Shown: positions 42,158-50,962 of the stretch, piece after piece
Numbering within the stretch: position 1 is the first letter of the stretch
Layout: each line of letters opens with the position of its first letter
Assembly: GCF_007991275.1 (NCBI RefSeq)
Contig: NZ_BJYA01000014.1
Coordinates: 62,001 to 126,000 of the forward strand
Length of the DNA stretch: 64,000 bases
Source of the DNA: Alkalibacillus haloalkaliphilus
Lineage (GTDB): Bacteria > Bacillota > Bacilli > Bacillales > Alkalibacillaceae
Direction: 5' to 3'
Notes under the pieces: generated by a model
What the model was told of the DNA's origin: nothing
Databases searched by the model: none
The model's input: only the letters and a program-made list of their open reading frames with translations
Position numbers and translations under genes: made by a program

Positions 42158-42864
42158 AACGGTGCAGGCTTTCCTAAATAAAAACCTTGGGCCTTTCGTA
42201 CCCCAAGCTGTTTGGCAACATCCAACTCCTGCACCGTTTCTATGCCCTCTAATATAAAATCCGTTTCAGTTTCATCGCAATACCCAACTAATGACTCAAT
42301 CATTTTTTGCTTTAACGTCGAATGAGGTAACTCCCTAGTAAAATATTGATCCATCTTTACAATTTGGGGTTCTAATTCAATCATTAACCGAAAAGAAGAG
42401 GAACCTTTTCCAACATCATCAATCGAAAACTTAAACCCGTTCTCCTTTAAGTTTCTCGTATTATAATGTAAATCATCCAAAGTTTTGATAGCCTCTAGTT
42501 CAACTAATTCTATTACGACCTGACCTTTATTCAACCTTGTACTGTCTACTAAATCGATTATGAAAGGAACAAACTCTGATCGCCTAACTGTCGAAGGAAA
42601 GACATTAATATATAACAATTCGTCTTCTTCTAAGCGATAGTCAGAAAAGTATTTGACCGCCTTAGTTACCGATAACTTGTCTAACTCAAATAACTGATCA
42701 TACGAATCGGCTGAACGAAATGCTTGTTCAGGTGCGTCAAATAACTGTGAACGGAACAACGCTTCATAGGCTATAATTCGGTTTTCTATTAAATTATAAA
42801 TCGGCTGAAAAACATGATAGAAATTTTGACCTTCAATTAATTGTTGTACTCTTTTATTGGACAT
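42142..42864 (-). CDS. Stand-alone EAL-domain protein (c-di-GMP phosphodiesterase)
   Basis: Protein of 240 residues made only of an EAL domain. The signature is YEALFR (about 36-41). Metal and substrate residues are kept: Asn in YINVFPS, Glu in IELVE, Asp-Asp in SIDDVGKG (variant of DDFGTG), Lys in IVKMDQYF and Glu in LEGIET. It is therefore likely to be active in degrading c-di-GMP. The ATG at 42864 is favoured, as AAAAGGGG is about eight bases upstream; an in-frame TTG at 42873 directly abuts it. Confidence 0.88.
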   Translation of the reverse strand: MSNKRVQQLIEGQNFYHVFQPIYNLIENRIIAYEALFRSQLFDAPEQAFRSADSYDQLFELDKLSVTKAVKYFSDYRLEEDELLYINVFPSTVRRSEFVPFIIDLVDSTRLNKGQVVIELVELEAIKTLDDLHYNTRNLKENGFKFSIDDVGKGSSSFRLMIELEPQIVKMDQYFTRELPHSTLKQKMIESLVGYCDETETDFILEGIETVQELDVAKQLGVRKAQGFYLGKPAPLKIKM

Positions 42865-43014
42865 ATTTAACAACCCCTTTTAAAAGGTTTTTTACCATTA
42901 CCCGTTACAAATAATAGGTAAACTTGTTCACTTCGATATACCTATAAAAACTTATATATGAATATACTACACTAATCGACAACTATTTCGCCACATAACT
43001 GTTAAGTTTTTCTT

Positions 43015-43043
43015 TTGGGTAATAATAAAAAAGACGATATAAT
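43015..43043 (+). promoter_or_regulatory. Sigma-A promoter of yuzB
   Basis: TTGGGT (43015-43020), 17-base spacer, perfect TATAAT (43038-43043), 36 bases before the yuzB ATG. Confidence 0.65.
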
Positions 43044-43079
43044 GAGGAGTGGCCCACTATATAGTTGGGAGGTATTAAG

Positions 43080-43331
43080 ATGGGTATTGTTTTAGTTGAA
43101 ATATGTGATGGGAACTTAATGACTGAAGTCGATCTTGAAGGGATTATTGAATCAGAATACCCTGAAGCTGACGTTATTGAAAATACATGTTTAAATCAAT
43201 GTGGCATGTGTGCCGTGCGCCCATTTGCCCTTGTGAATAATAGACGGATCTTCGGGAAAACACCTGAACAATGCGTAGAAAAGATTAAGAAAGCGATCGA
43301 TGAAGAATTGGCAGCATTTAATGATTTCTAA
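43080..43331 (+). CDS. yuzB: YuzB-like DUF1450 protein
   Basis: Protein of 83 residues that fits the YuzB family: VEICDGNL at the start and the cysteine cluster ENTCLNQCGMCAVRPFALVN (Cys at about 39, 43, 46), a possible thioredoxin-like ferredoxin site. The ATG at 43080 follows GGGAGG. The next gene starts 15 bases after the stop and is likely co-transcribed. Confidence 0.9.
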   Translation: MGIVLVEICDGNLMTEVDLEGIIESEYPEADVIENTCLNQCGMCAVRPFALVNNRRIFGKTPEQCVEKIKKAIDEELAAFNDF

Positions 43332-43346
43332 TAGAGGATGAAAAAC

Positions 43347-43829
43347 ATGGGTTTAGTTAGAATTTTCAAAAGCAGCCTAAAGCTTCCGAGCAAGAAGGCT
43401 CTATTTTCTCTCAATCGTGAAAGCATGCGGGATACAATGATTTACATTTTAGTATTAATGTTTTTAATTTGTTTACCTGATGCGACTAGAATTACGTATA
43501 ATTATATAATTGGTGAACGTTCTATTCCTGTTGACTTATTTATTACGCAACTCATTATTATTTATCCTTTTTTAGTAGCTTTTTTAATGGTAGCAGGTGT
43601 GTCACTTCACGCTGGTATTGCTTATGTAACTAGATCTTTCATGAGACGTAAGCTTGCTTTTCAACAACTTTGGAAAATGACAGCCTACGCACTGACAATT
43701 CCTGTTATGTTAACCATTATTCTAAGAGCGTTTCAATTAGATTCTTTTCTGTTATTAGCATTACCTTTTATACTATTGCACGTATTGTTGTATCAAATGA
43801 TTACTGTATTTCCTAAACGAAAAACATGA
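43347..43829 (+). CDS. DUF1189-like membrane protein
   Basis: Protein of 160 residues with four transmembrane helices (about 30-50, 67-90, 113-130, 137-155) and an N-terminal amphipathic stretch FKSSLKLPSKKALFSLNR. Such a start and layout recall DUF1189 proteins, but the match is by eye. The second ATG (43347) is eight bases after GAGG and is preferred over 43338. Ends at a strong terminator. Confidence 0.65.
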   Translation: MGLVRIFKSSLKLPSKKALFSLNRESMRDTMIYILVLMFLICLPDATRITYNYIIGERSIPVDLFITQLIIIYPFLVAFLMVAGVSLHAGIAYVTRSFMRRKLAFQQLWKMTAYALTIPVMLTIILRAFQLDSFLLLALPFILLHVLLYQMITVFPKRKT

Positions 43830-43870
43830 GTTGTTTTGAAACATATTAGTTTTCAAAACAACTCTTTTTT
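43828..43870. terminator. Bidirectional terminator
   Basis: GAGTTGTTTTGAAA and its full complement around a nine-base spacer, then T6. Confidence 0.88.
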
Positions 43871-44282
43871 ATGACGCTTTTTCTTCTTTTAACGTTACAT
43901 AAAAGTGCTTTAACTGCTCATAGTATTGACCTTGAATATCGACAACTAATTGTTCAATGACTTTCTTCGTATGAATATAGTGAGTGAGGTTTTGCCTATT
44001 TAATGCTTTCATCCAGTCTTGTTCATTTGCAATGAATTCATATTGAGCAGACTCTTTTATAGCCTGTCGATGTGAAGACACTTCAACTCCATTTTTTGCG
44101 TCTAAATAATCAATGATTGTATTTAAACCATGCTCTAACGCCACTTCAAACATATGAATAAAGCCTGCTTTTTCTAAATCGTCTTCAAAAATTTCTTCAC
44201 TATACTGAGCTAACATTAGAAAGCTTTGTTCAAATGTATCAAATCGTTGCTTCCACCTTAATTCTTTACTTGAATCCATCAT
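43869..44282 (-). CDS. HI0074-family HEPN protein (nucleotidyltransferase substrate-binding type), orphan
   Basis: Helical protein of 137 residues. KELRWKQRFDTFEQSFLML at the start and EKAGFIHMFEVALEHGLNTIIDYL in the middle match HI0074-type HEPN proteins, which normally pair with a small MNT nucleotidyltransferase as a toxin-antitoxin or tRNA-acting module. The usual RNLxxH region reads NRQNLTHYIH here: one RxxxxH can be drawn, but ungapped alignment puts Q and Y at the Arg and His positions. No MNT gene is adjacent; the next gene upstream, nine bases away, is an HD phosphohydrolase. Ribosome site AAGGAG precedes two adjacent ATGs. Confidence 0.78.
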   Translation of the reverse strand: MMDSSKELRWKQRFDTFEQSFLMLAQYSEEIFEDDLEKAGFIHMFEVALEHGLNTIIDYLDAKNGVEVSSHRQAIKESAQYEFIANEQDWMKALNRQNLTHYIHTKKVIEQLVVDIQGQYYEQLKHFYVTLKEEKAS

Positions 44283-44291
44283 CTTTTCTCC

Positions 44292-44909
44292 TTATAGCTT
44301 TGCTTTAATTTCATTAACATCCACATGTGCTTCTGTCATTTTTTGTTCCGCTTCTTCTTCAATTAGGTCTTTAAGCGTTGTCATAGCCTGATCAAAACCA
44401 ACATGTCGATCTAATAAGTAACTCATTTCGTACTCAATATCTAACCATGTATCTAGATCCGCTTCATTATGCTGAATTTGAGCTTCAAGTTTATCTAGCG
44501 CATTGGCGACTTTAGCTTCGTATGTTTCTTTCCCTTCAAACTCATACCATAGCTGTTCAATTTCTTCGCCAAGTTTATGATTTAGTTTCGTTCTAAAGTT
44601 CTCAATCGCCTTTTGTTCATTATGTGCTTTAGCCGCTTTCATTTCTTCATTCGTTAGTGTATCAAAGGCAGGGATATCGCCTGCTTCAATCTCTACTAAA
44701 TCATGAATTGTAATCATCTTTAACAATTTTAGCATATCAACTTCTCGCTCTAAAAATGGCTCAATTAAAATGGCCATTAACGACAACCGCCACGTATGTT
44801 CAGCTACACTCTCTCGCCTTCCATCAGATAACCAACTATGACGCATTTCGCTTTTTAACTTCTCAGCTAAATGAATGACTTCTAGTACATTTTTCAATTC
44901 CTTTCTCAT
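44292..44909 (-). CDS. HD-domain 5'-nucleotidase (YfbR/HDDC2-like)
   Basis: Protein of 205 residues with the YfbR-type HD motif set: RHSW, SVAEHTWRLSLMA (His), ITIHDLVEIEAGDIPA (His-Asp) and NALDKLEAQIQH (Asp). Such enzymes dephosphorylate deoxynucleoside monophosphates. It lies in a close run MFS - HD - HEPN (gaps of 15 and nine bases) and is probably co-transcribed. The ATG follows AAGGGGAAGGG. Confidence 0.88.
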   Translation of the reverse strand: MRKELKNVLEVIHLAEKLKSEMRHSWLSDGRRESVAEHTWRLSLMAILIEPFLEREVDMLKLLKMITIHDLVEIEAGDIPAFDTLTNEEMKAAKAHNEQKAIENFRTKLNHKLGEEIEQLWYEFEGKETYEAKVANALDKLEAQIQHNEADLDTWLDIEYEMSYLLDRHVGFDQAMTTLKDLIEEEAEQKMTEAHVDVNEIKAKL

Positions 44910-44924
44910 ACCCTTCCCCTTCCT

Positions 44925-46103
44925 CTATACATAAGCATTTCGACTAGCCTTAATGCCAAAGAACGTCATGACGACACATACGATAAGTAAAGTTATGATC
45001 GGCCCATTCCAAGAGTTTGTTAAATCAAACATAAACCCAATCACAAACGGGCCAACTGCCGCCAATAAATAACCTACTGATTGCGCCATGCCTGATAAAT
45101 TAGCCGCTTGCTTTGCATTACGTGCTCTTAAGCTCAAAAACGTCAGGGACAAGCCGATCGTCGCCCCTTGTGCAACACCTAATAATACGACACTTGTTAC
45201 AATGATCCATAAATGACCACCGATCAAAAGTAAAATAAAACCAGGCAAATACAAAATACCAACGACGACCATAATTGGCTTTTGATTAACTAAACGGCCA
45301 GCTAAGTAAGGTGCAATCATCGTTGATGGTAACCCTACTATTTGTAAAATTGACACCATCCAACCTGATAGAGCTAAACTCATACCACCAGTATGTAAAA
45401 TCTCTGGTAACCAAGTGACTAAACAGTAAAACAAAAAAGACTGCAGGCCCATAAATATAGTGACTTGCCAAGCTAATTTAGATGACCAAACCAAGCTCCC
45501 TGTCGGATTTGCTATTTGTTTATTTGCGTCACTTTGATTTCGCTTAAGTTGTGGGATCCAAAAAATAATCGCAACGATTGTAATGGCTCCCCAAAACAAC
45601 AACGCTCCTTGCCATCCAAAATTCAAATCATGAGCTATTGGAACACTAACACCTGAAGCAATACTCGCCGCTCCACTCATTGCTAACGTATACACCCCAG
45701 TCATTAGACCAACTTGTGCAGCGAATTTATGCTTAACGATACTTGGTAAAATAACATTACATATAGCAATACCTGAGCCGACTAAAAAAGTTCCAATAAA
45801 CAATAAGGATACAGCATCTGTCGGACGAATAACGATTCCAATGCTAAGCAAAATTAAACCAATGAAAATTGTCCACTCATTACCGTAACGAGCAGACAAC
45901 TTAGGGGCAAATAAAGATAATCCAGCAAAAGCGAGTAACGGCAATGTAGTTAGTAAACCCGCTACACTATTACTGATCCCTATATCCGCCCTTATATCAC
46001 CAATAATCGGCCCAACAGCTGTAATTGATGGCCTTAAATTAAAAGCAACAAATATGATCCCTATAATTAATAATATTGTTTTGAGCTTGTTATCTTTAAA
46101 CAT
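44925..46103 (-). CDS. CynX/NimT-type MFS transporter
   Basis: Major facilitator protein of 392 residues with 12 transmembrane helices. The start FNLRPSITAVGPIIGDIR is typical of the CynX/NimT (cyanate, nitroimidazole) branch, to which Bacillus YycB also belongs. The substrate is unknown. The ATG follows AAGAGG. First gene of the MFS-HD-HEPN run. Confidence 0.88.
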   Translation of the reverse strand: MFKDNKLKTILLIIGIIFVAFNLRPSITAVGPIIGDIRADIGISNSVAGLLTTLPLLAFAGLSLFAPKLSARYGNEWTIFIGLILLSIGIVIRPTDAVSLLFIGTFLVGSGIAICNVILPSIVKHKFAAQVGLMTGVYTLAMSGAASIASGVSVPIAHDLNFGWQGALLFWGAITIVAIIFWIPQLKRNQSDANKQIANPTGSLVWSSKLAWQVTIFMGLQSFLFYCLVTWLPEILHTGGMSLALSGWMVSILQIVGLPSTMIAPYLAGRLVNQKPIMVVVGILYLPGFILLLIGGHLWIIVTSVVLLGVAQGATIGLSLTFLSLRARNAKQAANLSGMAQSVGYLLAAVGPFVIGFMFDLTNSWNGPIITLLIVCVVMTFFGIKASRNAYV

Positions 46104-46207
46104 ATGTATAACCTCTTTTTACTTGTTGGACTTCTCTTTATCTTTCTACATATGTCTTTATTTTAGCAAAGTATTAACACGAATTAACCATTTGACGTGA
46201 AAATAAA

Positions 46208-46234
46208 CAAAAAAACTCGCCATAACGACGAGTT
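46208..46234 (-). terminator. Terminator of the LacI sugar operon
   Basis: On the minus strand AACTCG-tcgttatgg-CGAGTT followed by T-rich sequence, just after the permease stop. Confidence 0.8.
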
Positions 46235-46238
46235 AGAG

Positions 46239-47282
46239 TTAAATAATCTTTTTACGTTGAAGTAATACTGCTGCAATGACAATTAATCCTTTAAACGCAT
46301 CCCTTAATAATGGGGGGACACCAAATAAGTTTAATAAATTGTTAAGAACAGCTATAATTAATACACCATAGACAGTTCCTAATATAAAACCTCTTCCACC
46401 CATCATACTTGTTCCACCAACAACTGCAGCTGCAATAGCATCCATTTCTAAACCTCTTCCAGCACCAGCAAAGTCCATTGAACCTACACGAGATACTTGA
46501 ATAATTGCCGCTATAGAAACTAGTAGTCCCATCAGAGCATAAACACGTAACTTCACCTTATCTACATTGATACCAGACAACCTTGCACCTTTTTCATTTG
46601 AGCCAACAGCTATAATCTGTCTTCCAAATGTCGTTCTTTTTGAAACGTAGTACATAATGGCCGCTATGAGTAACCAATATATAATTGGCATAATCATAAC
46701 ATTACCTATTTTTAAACTAGCAATTTGCAAAAACTCAGTTGGAACTCTAGGGTTATAGCCCTGCATAAAGTGCTGAGTTACACTTCTGAAGACCATCATA
46801 GCACCTAAAGTCGCAATAAATGGCGGTACCAATCCTTTTGTCACGGTTACACCAATCAATGAACCAAGTAAATAACCAAATGCCATGGTTAACAACATAG
46901 TGAAAATAATAGCAGGAACTCCTGTTATACCTATCATTGCAAATAAACCACGTTCGCCAATGTCGATCAAAGTCATGGCGAATGCACCTGTTGCAACTAA
47001 AGTCGCTCCTACGGATAAATCAATTCCACCCGTCATGATTACAAACGTCATACCTAAAGCCACAATAGCTACTCCTGCGTTATTTCTTAGTATGTTGATC
47101 CAGTTATTAACCCACGTCTGAAACCATTCACCAAAAGAGTTAAAGTCAAATCCAAGAGTTAACGTTTGTAATATAACCATAATTATTAAAGCGATGAAGA
47201 TACTGAACAAAGGGTCATTTTGCCACTTATCCTTAAACCATTCGACAAAGCCTCTCCTTACACTTACTGCTCCTGCTTCCAT
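46239..47282 (-). CDS. Ribose-type (CUT2) ABC sugar permease
   Basis: Permease of 347 residues of the RbsC/AraH family with about ten helices. Family motifs are VALGMTFVIMTGGIDLSVGA, FIATLGAMMVFRS and the C-terminal region AAVVGGTSMMGGRGFILGTVYG. It overlaps the end of the ATPase gene by 19 bases. Last gene of the minus-strand sugar locus, before a terminator. Confidence 0.92.
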   Translation of the reverse strand: MEAGAVSVRRGFVEWFKDKWQNDPLFSIFIALIIMVILQTLTLGFDFNSFGEWFQTWVNNWINILRNNAGVAIVALGMTFVIMTGGIDLSVGATLVATGAFAMTLIDIGERGLFAMIGITGVPAIIFTMLLTMAFGYLLGSLIGVTVTKGLVPPFIATLGAMMVFRSVTQHFMQGYNPRVPTEFLQIASLKIGNVMIMPIIYWLLIAAIMYYVSKRTTFGRQIIAVGSNEKGARLSGINVDKVKLRVYALMGLLVSIAAIIQVSRVGSMDFAGAGRGLEMDAIAAAVVGGTSMMGGRGFILGTVYGVLIIAVLNNLLNLFGVPPLLRDAFKGLIVIAAVLLQRKKII

Positions 47283-48790
47283 AACGGTTTCCCCTCACCT
47301 TCTAATTCTAACTCTCCCCCTGTCGCTAAAGTCATGATGTTATGGTCAGTCATTTCTTTCCCTTTTAATTCACCTTGAACTGTCCCGTGATACATAACCA
47401 TTGTTCGGTCACAAACTCTAATAATTTCTTGGGCTTCACTTGATAGAACGACAACAGCAATCTTTTGGTCAGCCAAGTCTAAAATAATATCATATATATC
47501 CTCTTTAGCACCTACATCAACACCTTGAGTTGGGTTATCTAAAATTAGTATTTTAGGACCCGTATTTAACCATTTCGAAAGCACAACTTTTTGCTGGTTC
47601 CCACCTGACAGTTTAGTAATATTATCTGTCCACTTATCCATTTTGATGTTCAGTTTGTCTCGTTGTTTTTCAAATTGTTGTTTGTGAATATCTTTATTTA
47701 TAATTCCGAACTTAGAGTACTGCGGCCATGTAGCAATGGCACTATTCTCAAGGATATCCATATCACTAATAATGGCGTTTTCCTTCCGGTTTCGTGGAAG
47801 GTAAGCAATACCATTTTTGATCGCATCCATTGTGCTATTTGTTGATACTTTCTTATCATTAACGTATATGGCGCCAGAGCTTACCCCTTTCGAACCAAAA
47901 ATCGATTGAAAAAGTTCACTTCTACCATCCCCTAGAAGGCCTGTAAACCCCACTACTTCACCCGCTTTGATTGAAAAGTTAATATCTTTAAATTGTTGCT
48001 CATATGTAAGGTTTTCAATACGTAACACTTCTTCTCCTAAGGGTCTTTCACGTATAAGCGGTTCAGTTCTAACATCATATCCAACCATAAACCTAGCAAT
48101 ATCATTGATCGTAACATCTTCAACGTAACCTTCTGATACTAATCCACCATCACGTAAAACAGCATAGCGATCACAAATTCTCTTAACCTCTTTTAATTTG
48201 TGAGAAATGAAAATTAACCCTACCCCTTGTTCACGTAAAGTATTCATCATTCCAAAAACACGATTAATTTCTGTGTCTGTCAATGAAGTTGTTGGCTCAT
48301 CCATTATGATGATAGATGCATTCGTTGACATCGCTCGACAAATTTCCACTATCTGCTTATATGATGCATCAAGGTCTCCCACCAACGCTTTAGGATCTAA
48401 GTCAATATCCATTCTCTTGAAAAGGTCCTCTGTTTCTTTTATCATTTTTTTGTGATCTAACTGACCAAACCTCTTTTTCGGTTCCCTACCAATAAACATG
48501 TTTTCATAGACTGGCAAATCATTAATTAAGTTAAGCTCCTGGTGAATAAAAGCAATCCCTGAACTCTGAGAGTCTGCTGGTTTTTCAAAGCTCACACTTT
48601 CACCATTAATACAGATTTCGCCTCGGTCCAGCGGTAGTACTCCACCTAAGATGTTCATTAAGGTGGATTTACCGGCACCATTCTCACCAAGTAAAGCATA
48701 GATTTCCCCACCGTTAACTGTAATTGAAACATCTTCTAAGACTTTGTTACTTCCAAAAGATTTATTAACATTAAGCATTTCAACCTGCAT
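47264..48790 (-). CDS. Ribose-type (CUT2) ABC sugar ATPase with two nucleotide-binding domains
   Basis: Fused ATPase of 508 residues like RbsA/MglA. The first domain has Walker A GENGAGKST (35-43) and Walker B IIIMDEPTTSLTD. The second has the degenerate GLLGDGRSE and the good signature LSGGNQQKVVLSKWL. Asymmetric sites are normal for this class. It is separated from the binding-protein gene by a stem-loop. Confidence 0.93.
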   Translation of the reverse strand: MQVEMLNVNKSFGSNKVLEDVSITVNGGEIYALLGENGAGKSTLMNILGGVLPLDRGEICINGESVSFEKPADSQSSGIAFIHQELNLINDLPVYENMFIGREPKKRFGQLDHKKMIKETEDLFKRMDIDLDPKALVGDLDASYKQIVEICRAMSTNASIIIMDEPTTSLTDTEINRVFGMMNTLREQGVGLIFISHKLKEVKRICDRYAVLRDGGLVSEGYVEDVTINDIARFMVGYDVRTEPLIRERPLGEEVLRIENLTYEQQFKDINFSIKAGEVVGFTGLLGDGRSELFQSIFGSKGVSSGAIYVNDKKVSTNSTMDAIKNGIAYLPRNRKENAIISDMDILENSAIATWPQYSKFGIINKDIHKQQFEKQRDKLNIKMDKWTDNITKLSGGNQQKVVLSKWLNTGPKILILDNPTQGVDVGAKEDIYDIILDLADQKIAVVVLSSEAQEIIRVCDRTMVMYHGTVQGELKGKEMTDHNIMTLATGGELELEGEGKPLWKQEQ

Positions 48791-48816
48791 AAGATCACTT
48801 CCATAATTAATGATAA

Positions 48817-48847
48817 GGAGAGATTACAGGTGAACTATAATCTCTCC
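48817..48847. terminator. Intercistronic stem-loop between binding-protein and ATPase genes
   Basis: GGAGAGATTA / TAATCTCTCC arms with an 11-base loop and only a short T-rich flank on the minus strand. Probably a partial terminator or 3' stabiliser that raises binding-protein levels. Confidence 0.65.
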
Positions 48848-48885
48848 TATACTTTTAATTCGAAACGCTTACATAAACTAACAAT

Positions 48886-49869
48886 CTAGTATGGTGAATC
48901 CTCATCTAAGAACTCTTCATAGTTTTCACGGTCCACGATAGTTGTAGGAATAATTTTGTCCTCTACCACGTCTTCTCCATTTAAGATATCAACAGCCATA
49001 TCAACTGCATCTTGAACCATTGCTGGGCTGTATAAAGCTGACTGAACCCATAGCTCATCATAGTCAGGCATCATCTCAAAATACTCTTGCATACCACCGC
49101 CACCAGTCACGACTTGTATGTCATCACGACCGGATTCTTGAATTGCTTGAATAACACCTACAGATGTTTCATCATCCAATGAATATACAGCATCAATATG
49201 ACTGTTACTAGTTAAAATATCTTGGAAATCTTGTAATCCAGCCTCTCTTGTAAATTCTGACGCATAAGTGCTAATTTCCATATCTGGCGCTATTTCTGCA
49301 ATTGTTTCTTCAAACCCTTCCATCCTTAATTCCGAAACCGAACCAGCAGAAGGTACTTCAAGAGCTACTACATGACCATTGTCACCGATCTTATCTACAA
49401 TATAATGTGCACCTTGCACACCCATGTCTTTATTGTCTCCAGCCACACGGTAAACACCATCAGCATCTATAACAATATCAAAGTTAACGATCTCAACACC
49501 TTCATCTAACGCATTTTGGATCGGAACTTCCATCCCTTCCCATTGAGGGAAAGCAACGATAGCTTCAGCACCCCAAGTCATTAGATCATCTAACTGGCTA
49601 GTCATTTCTCCTGCATCACTACTGGTTTGAATCTGGTATTCTACTTGATCAGAAAGCTCCTCTGCACGTTGCTCCGCATGATAGGCAACAGCCGCTACCC
49701 AACCGTGTGTCACTTCTGGTGCTAAAATACCAATTTTATGTTTCTCACCATCGGAATCAGAGTCTCCATTGCCATCACTAGCCCCACTTTCATCTCCTTC
49801 TCCACAACCAACTAAAACAAACATTGAAGTAAGAACGAGTACTGCCAACAAATAAACGACCTTTCTCAT
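48886..49869 (-). CDS. Sugar-binding lipoprotein of the CUT2 importer
   Basis: Periplasmic-binding-protein type 1 lipoprotein of 327 residues with lipobox VLVGCG (Cys22), an acidic Gly/Asp/Ser linker, then IGILAPEVTHGWVAAVAYHAE, VNFDIVID and DAVYSLDDETSVGVIQAIQESG. Like RbsB, with two Rossmann lobes. The ligand is not evident from sequence; the neighbouring dehydrogenases and isomerases suggest a sugar, glycoside or polyol. Confidence 0.9.
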   Translation of the reverse strand: MRKVVYLLAVLVLTSMFVLVGCGEGDESGASDGNGDSDSDGEKHKIGILAPEVTHGWVAAVAYHAEQRAEELSDQVEYQIQTSSDAGEMTSQLDDLMTWGAEAIVAFPQWEGMEVPIQNALDEGVEIVNFDIVIDADGVYRVAGDNKDMGVQGAHYIVDKIGDNGHVVALEVPSAGSVSELRMEGFEETIAEIAPDMEISTYASEFTREAGLQDFQDILTSNSHIDAVYSLDDETSVGVIQAIQESGRDDIQVVTGGGGMQEYFEMMPDYDELWVQSALYSPAMVQDAVDMAVDILNGEDVVEDKIIPTTIVDRENYEEFLDEDSPY

Positions 49870-49959
49870 ATTGAACCCTCCTGTTTATTAATTGCCCCCC
49901 ACATATCGTGAGTCATATATTAAACAATGTGACTTCGACCACATTTTTAATATCAACCA

Positions 49960-50949
49960 TTACAACCTAACCACTTCTTTAGTTTCTAAAGACTTCTTAA
50001 TAGAATTAATTAAGCCAATCACATACTTTACATCTGACAAGGGAATAACTTCGTTTTTCGCATTTTCATTTATGCAATCTATGAAGTATTGAAGTTCTAA
50101 GGTGAAAGGGTCATGTTTAGAGACTCTAATAGGTTTAACTACTTCATCATTAAAGAGGTCAAAACTTTGTGAAGCACTCTGCAAATCATCTATATTACTA
50201 CCAGCTTTCATTTGATAGGAGAGAGTTTGTTTAGAAGTCTGTGCACGATACTCCGCTGTGAATGGGTACCCATTTGGCATTTCGTGTGAGGATTCTATAG
50301 CTGCTTGAACACCATTTTTAAAACGGATGTTGGTCAACATTTGACTCCATGCTCCTTCTTCACTTTGTTGACCGATCGCGTAAACGGATTCCACATTACC
50401 GAACAAATAGTAAGCAAAATCGATATCATGTATGTGCAAGTCAAATAATGCCCCGCCACTTTTCTCAGGTTCTTTAAACCAATTACTCCAGGTAGGAAAC
50501 TGACCTAACCTTTTCGCAGTGAACCAATTAACATTGCTCAGCACTTCTTCGTCAATGTAATGTTTTAACTTTTGATATTCTGGCCAAAAACGAACAACAT
50601 GCCCAACAAAAAGTCTTACTCCTTCATCACTTACAGTTTGGAGTATTCTTTTCACTGACTCTTCAGTTAAAGTTAAGGGTTTCTCACAAATAATGTGCTT
50701 CTTGGCCCGTGCAGCTCTTATGATATATTGTTCATGAAGAAATGTAGGAAGACAGATGTCTACAACGTCTATTTCTGGGTCAGCCAATACAGAGTCAAAC
50801 TCCTTAACAACTTTATAATTATTGACTTTGTTTTCACTAGTAACCTGAGTTGTACAAACTGTATGCACTCTCGCTTCTTTAACCGAGTTGTATGCTTGTA
50901 AGTGTGTTTCTCCAATAAAACCTAACCCAACTAATGCGATGTTTAACAT
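49960..50949 (-). CDS. Gfo/Idh/MocA-family NAD-dependent dehydrogenase 1
   Basis: Dehydrogenase of 329 residues. Rossmann motif IALVGLGFIGETH (4-16), the EKPLT lysine motif near residue 95, and the catalytic GGALFDLHIHDIDFAYYL with Asp and His. Family members oxidise sugar or inositol hydroxyls, including C3 of glycosides. It shares the operon with a second, divergent member (51807-52814). The ATG follows AAGGAGGGA. Confidence 0.88.
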   Translation of the reverse strand: MLNIALVGLGFIGETHLQAYNSVKEARVHTVCTTQVTSENKVNNYKVVKEFDSVLADPEIDVVDICLPTFLHEQYIIRAARAKKHIICEKPLTLTEESVKRILQTVSDEGVRLFVGHVVRFWPEYQKLKHYIDEEVLSNVNWFTAKRLGQFPTWSNWFKEPEKSGGALFDLHIHDIDFAYYLFGNVESVYAIGQQSEEGAWSQMLTNIRFKNGVQAAIESSHEMPNGYPFTAEYRAQTSKQTLSYQMKAGSNIDDLQSASQSFDLFNDEVVKPIRVSKHDPFTLELQYFIDCINENAKNEVIPLSDVKYVIGLINSIKKSLETKEVVRL

Positions 50950-50962
50950 CGGCTCCCTCCTT

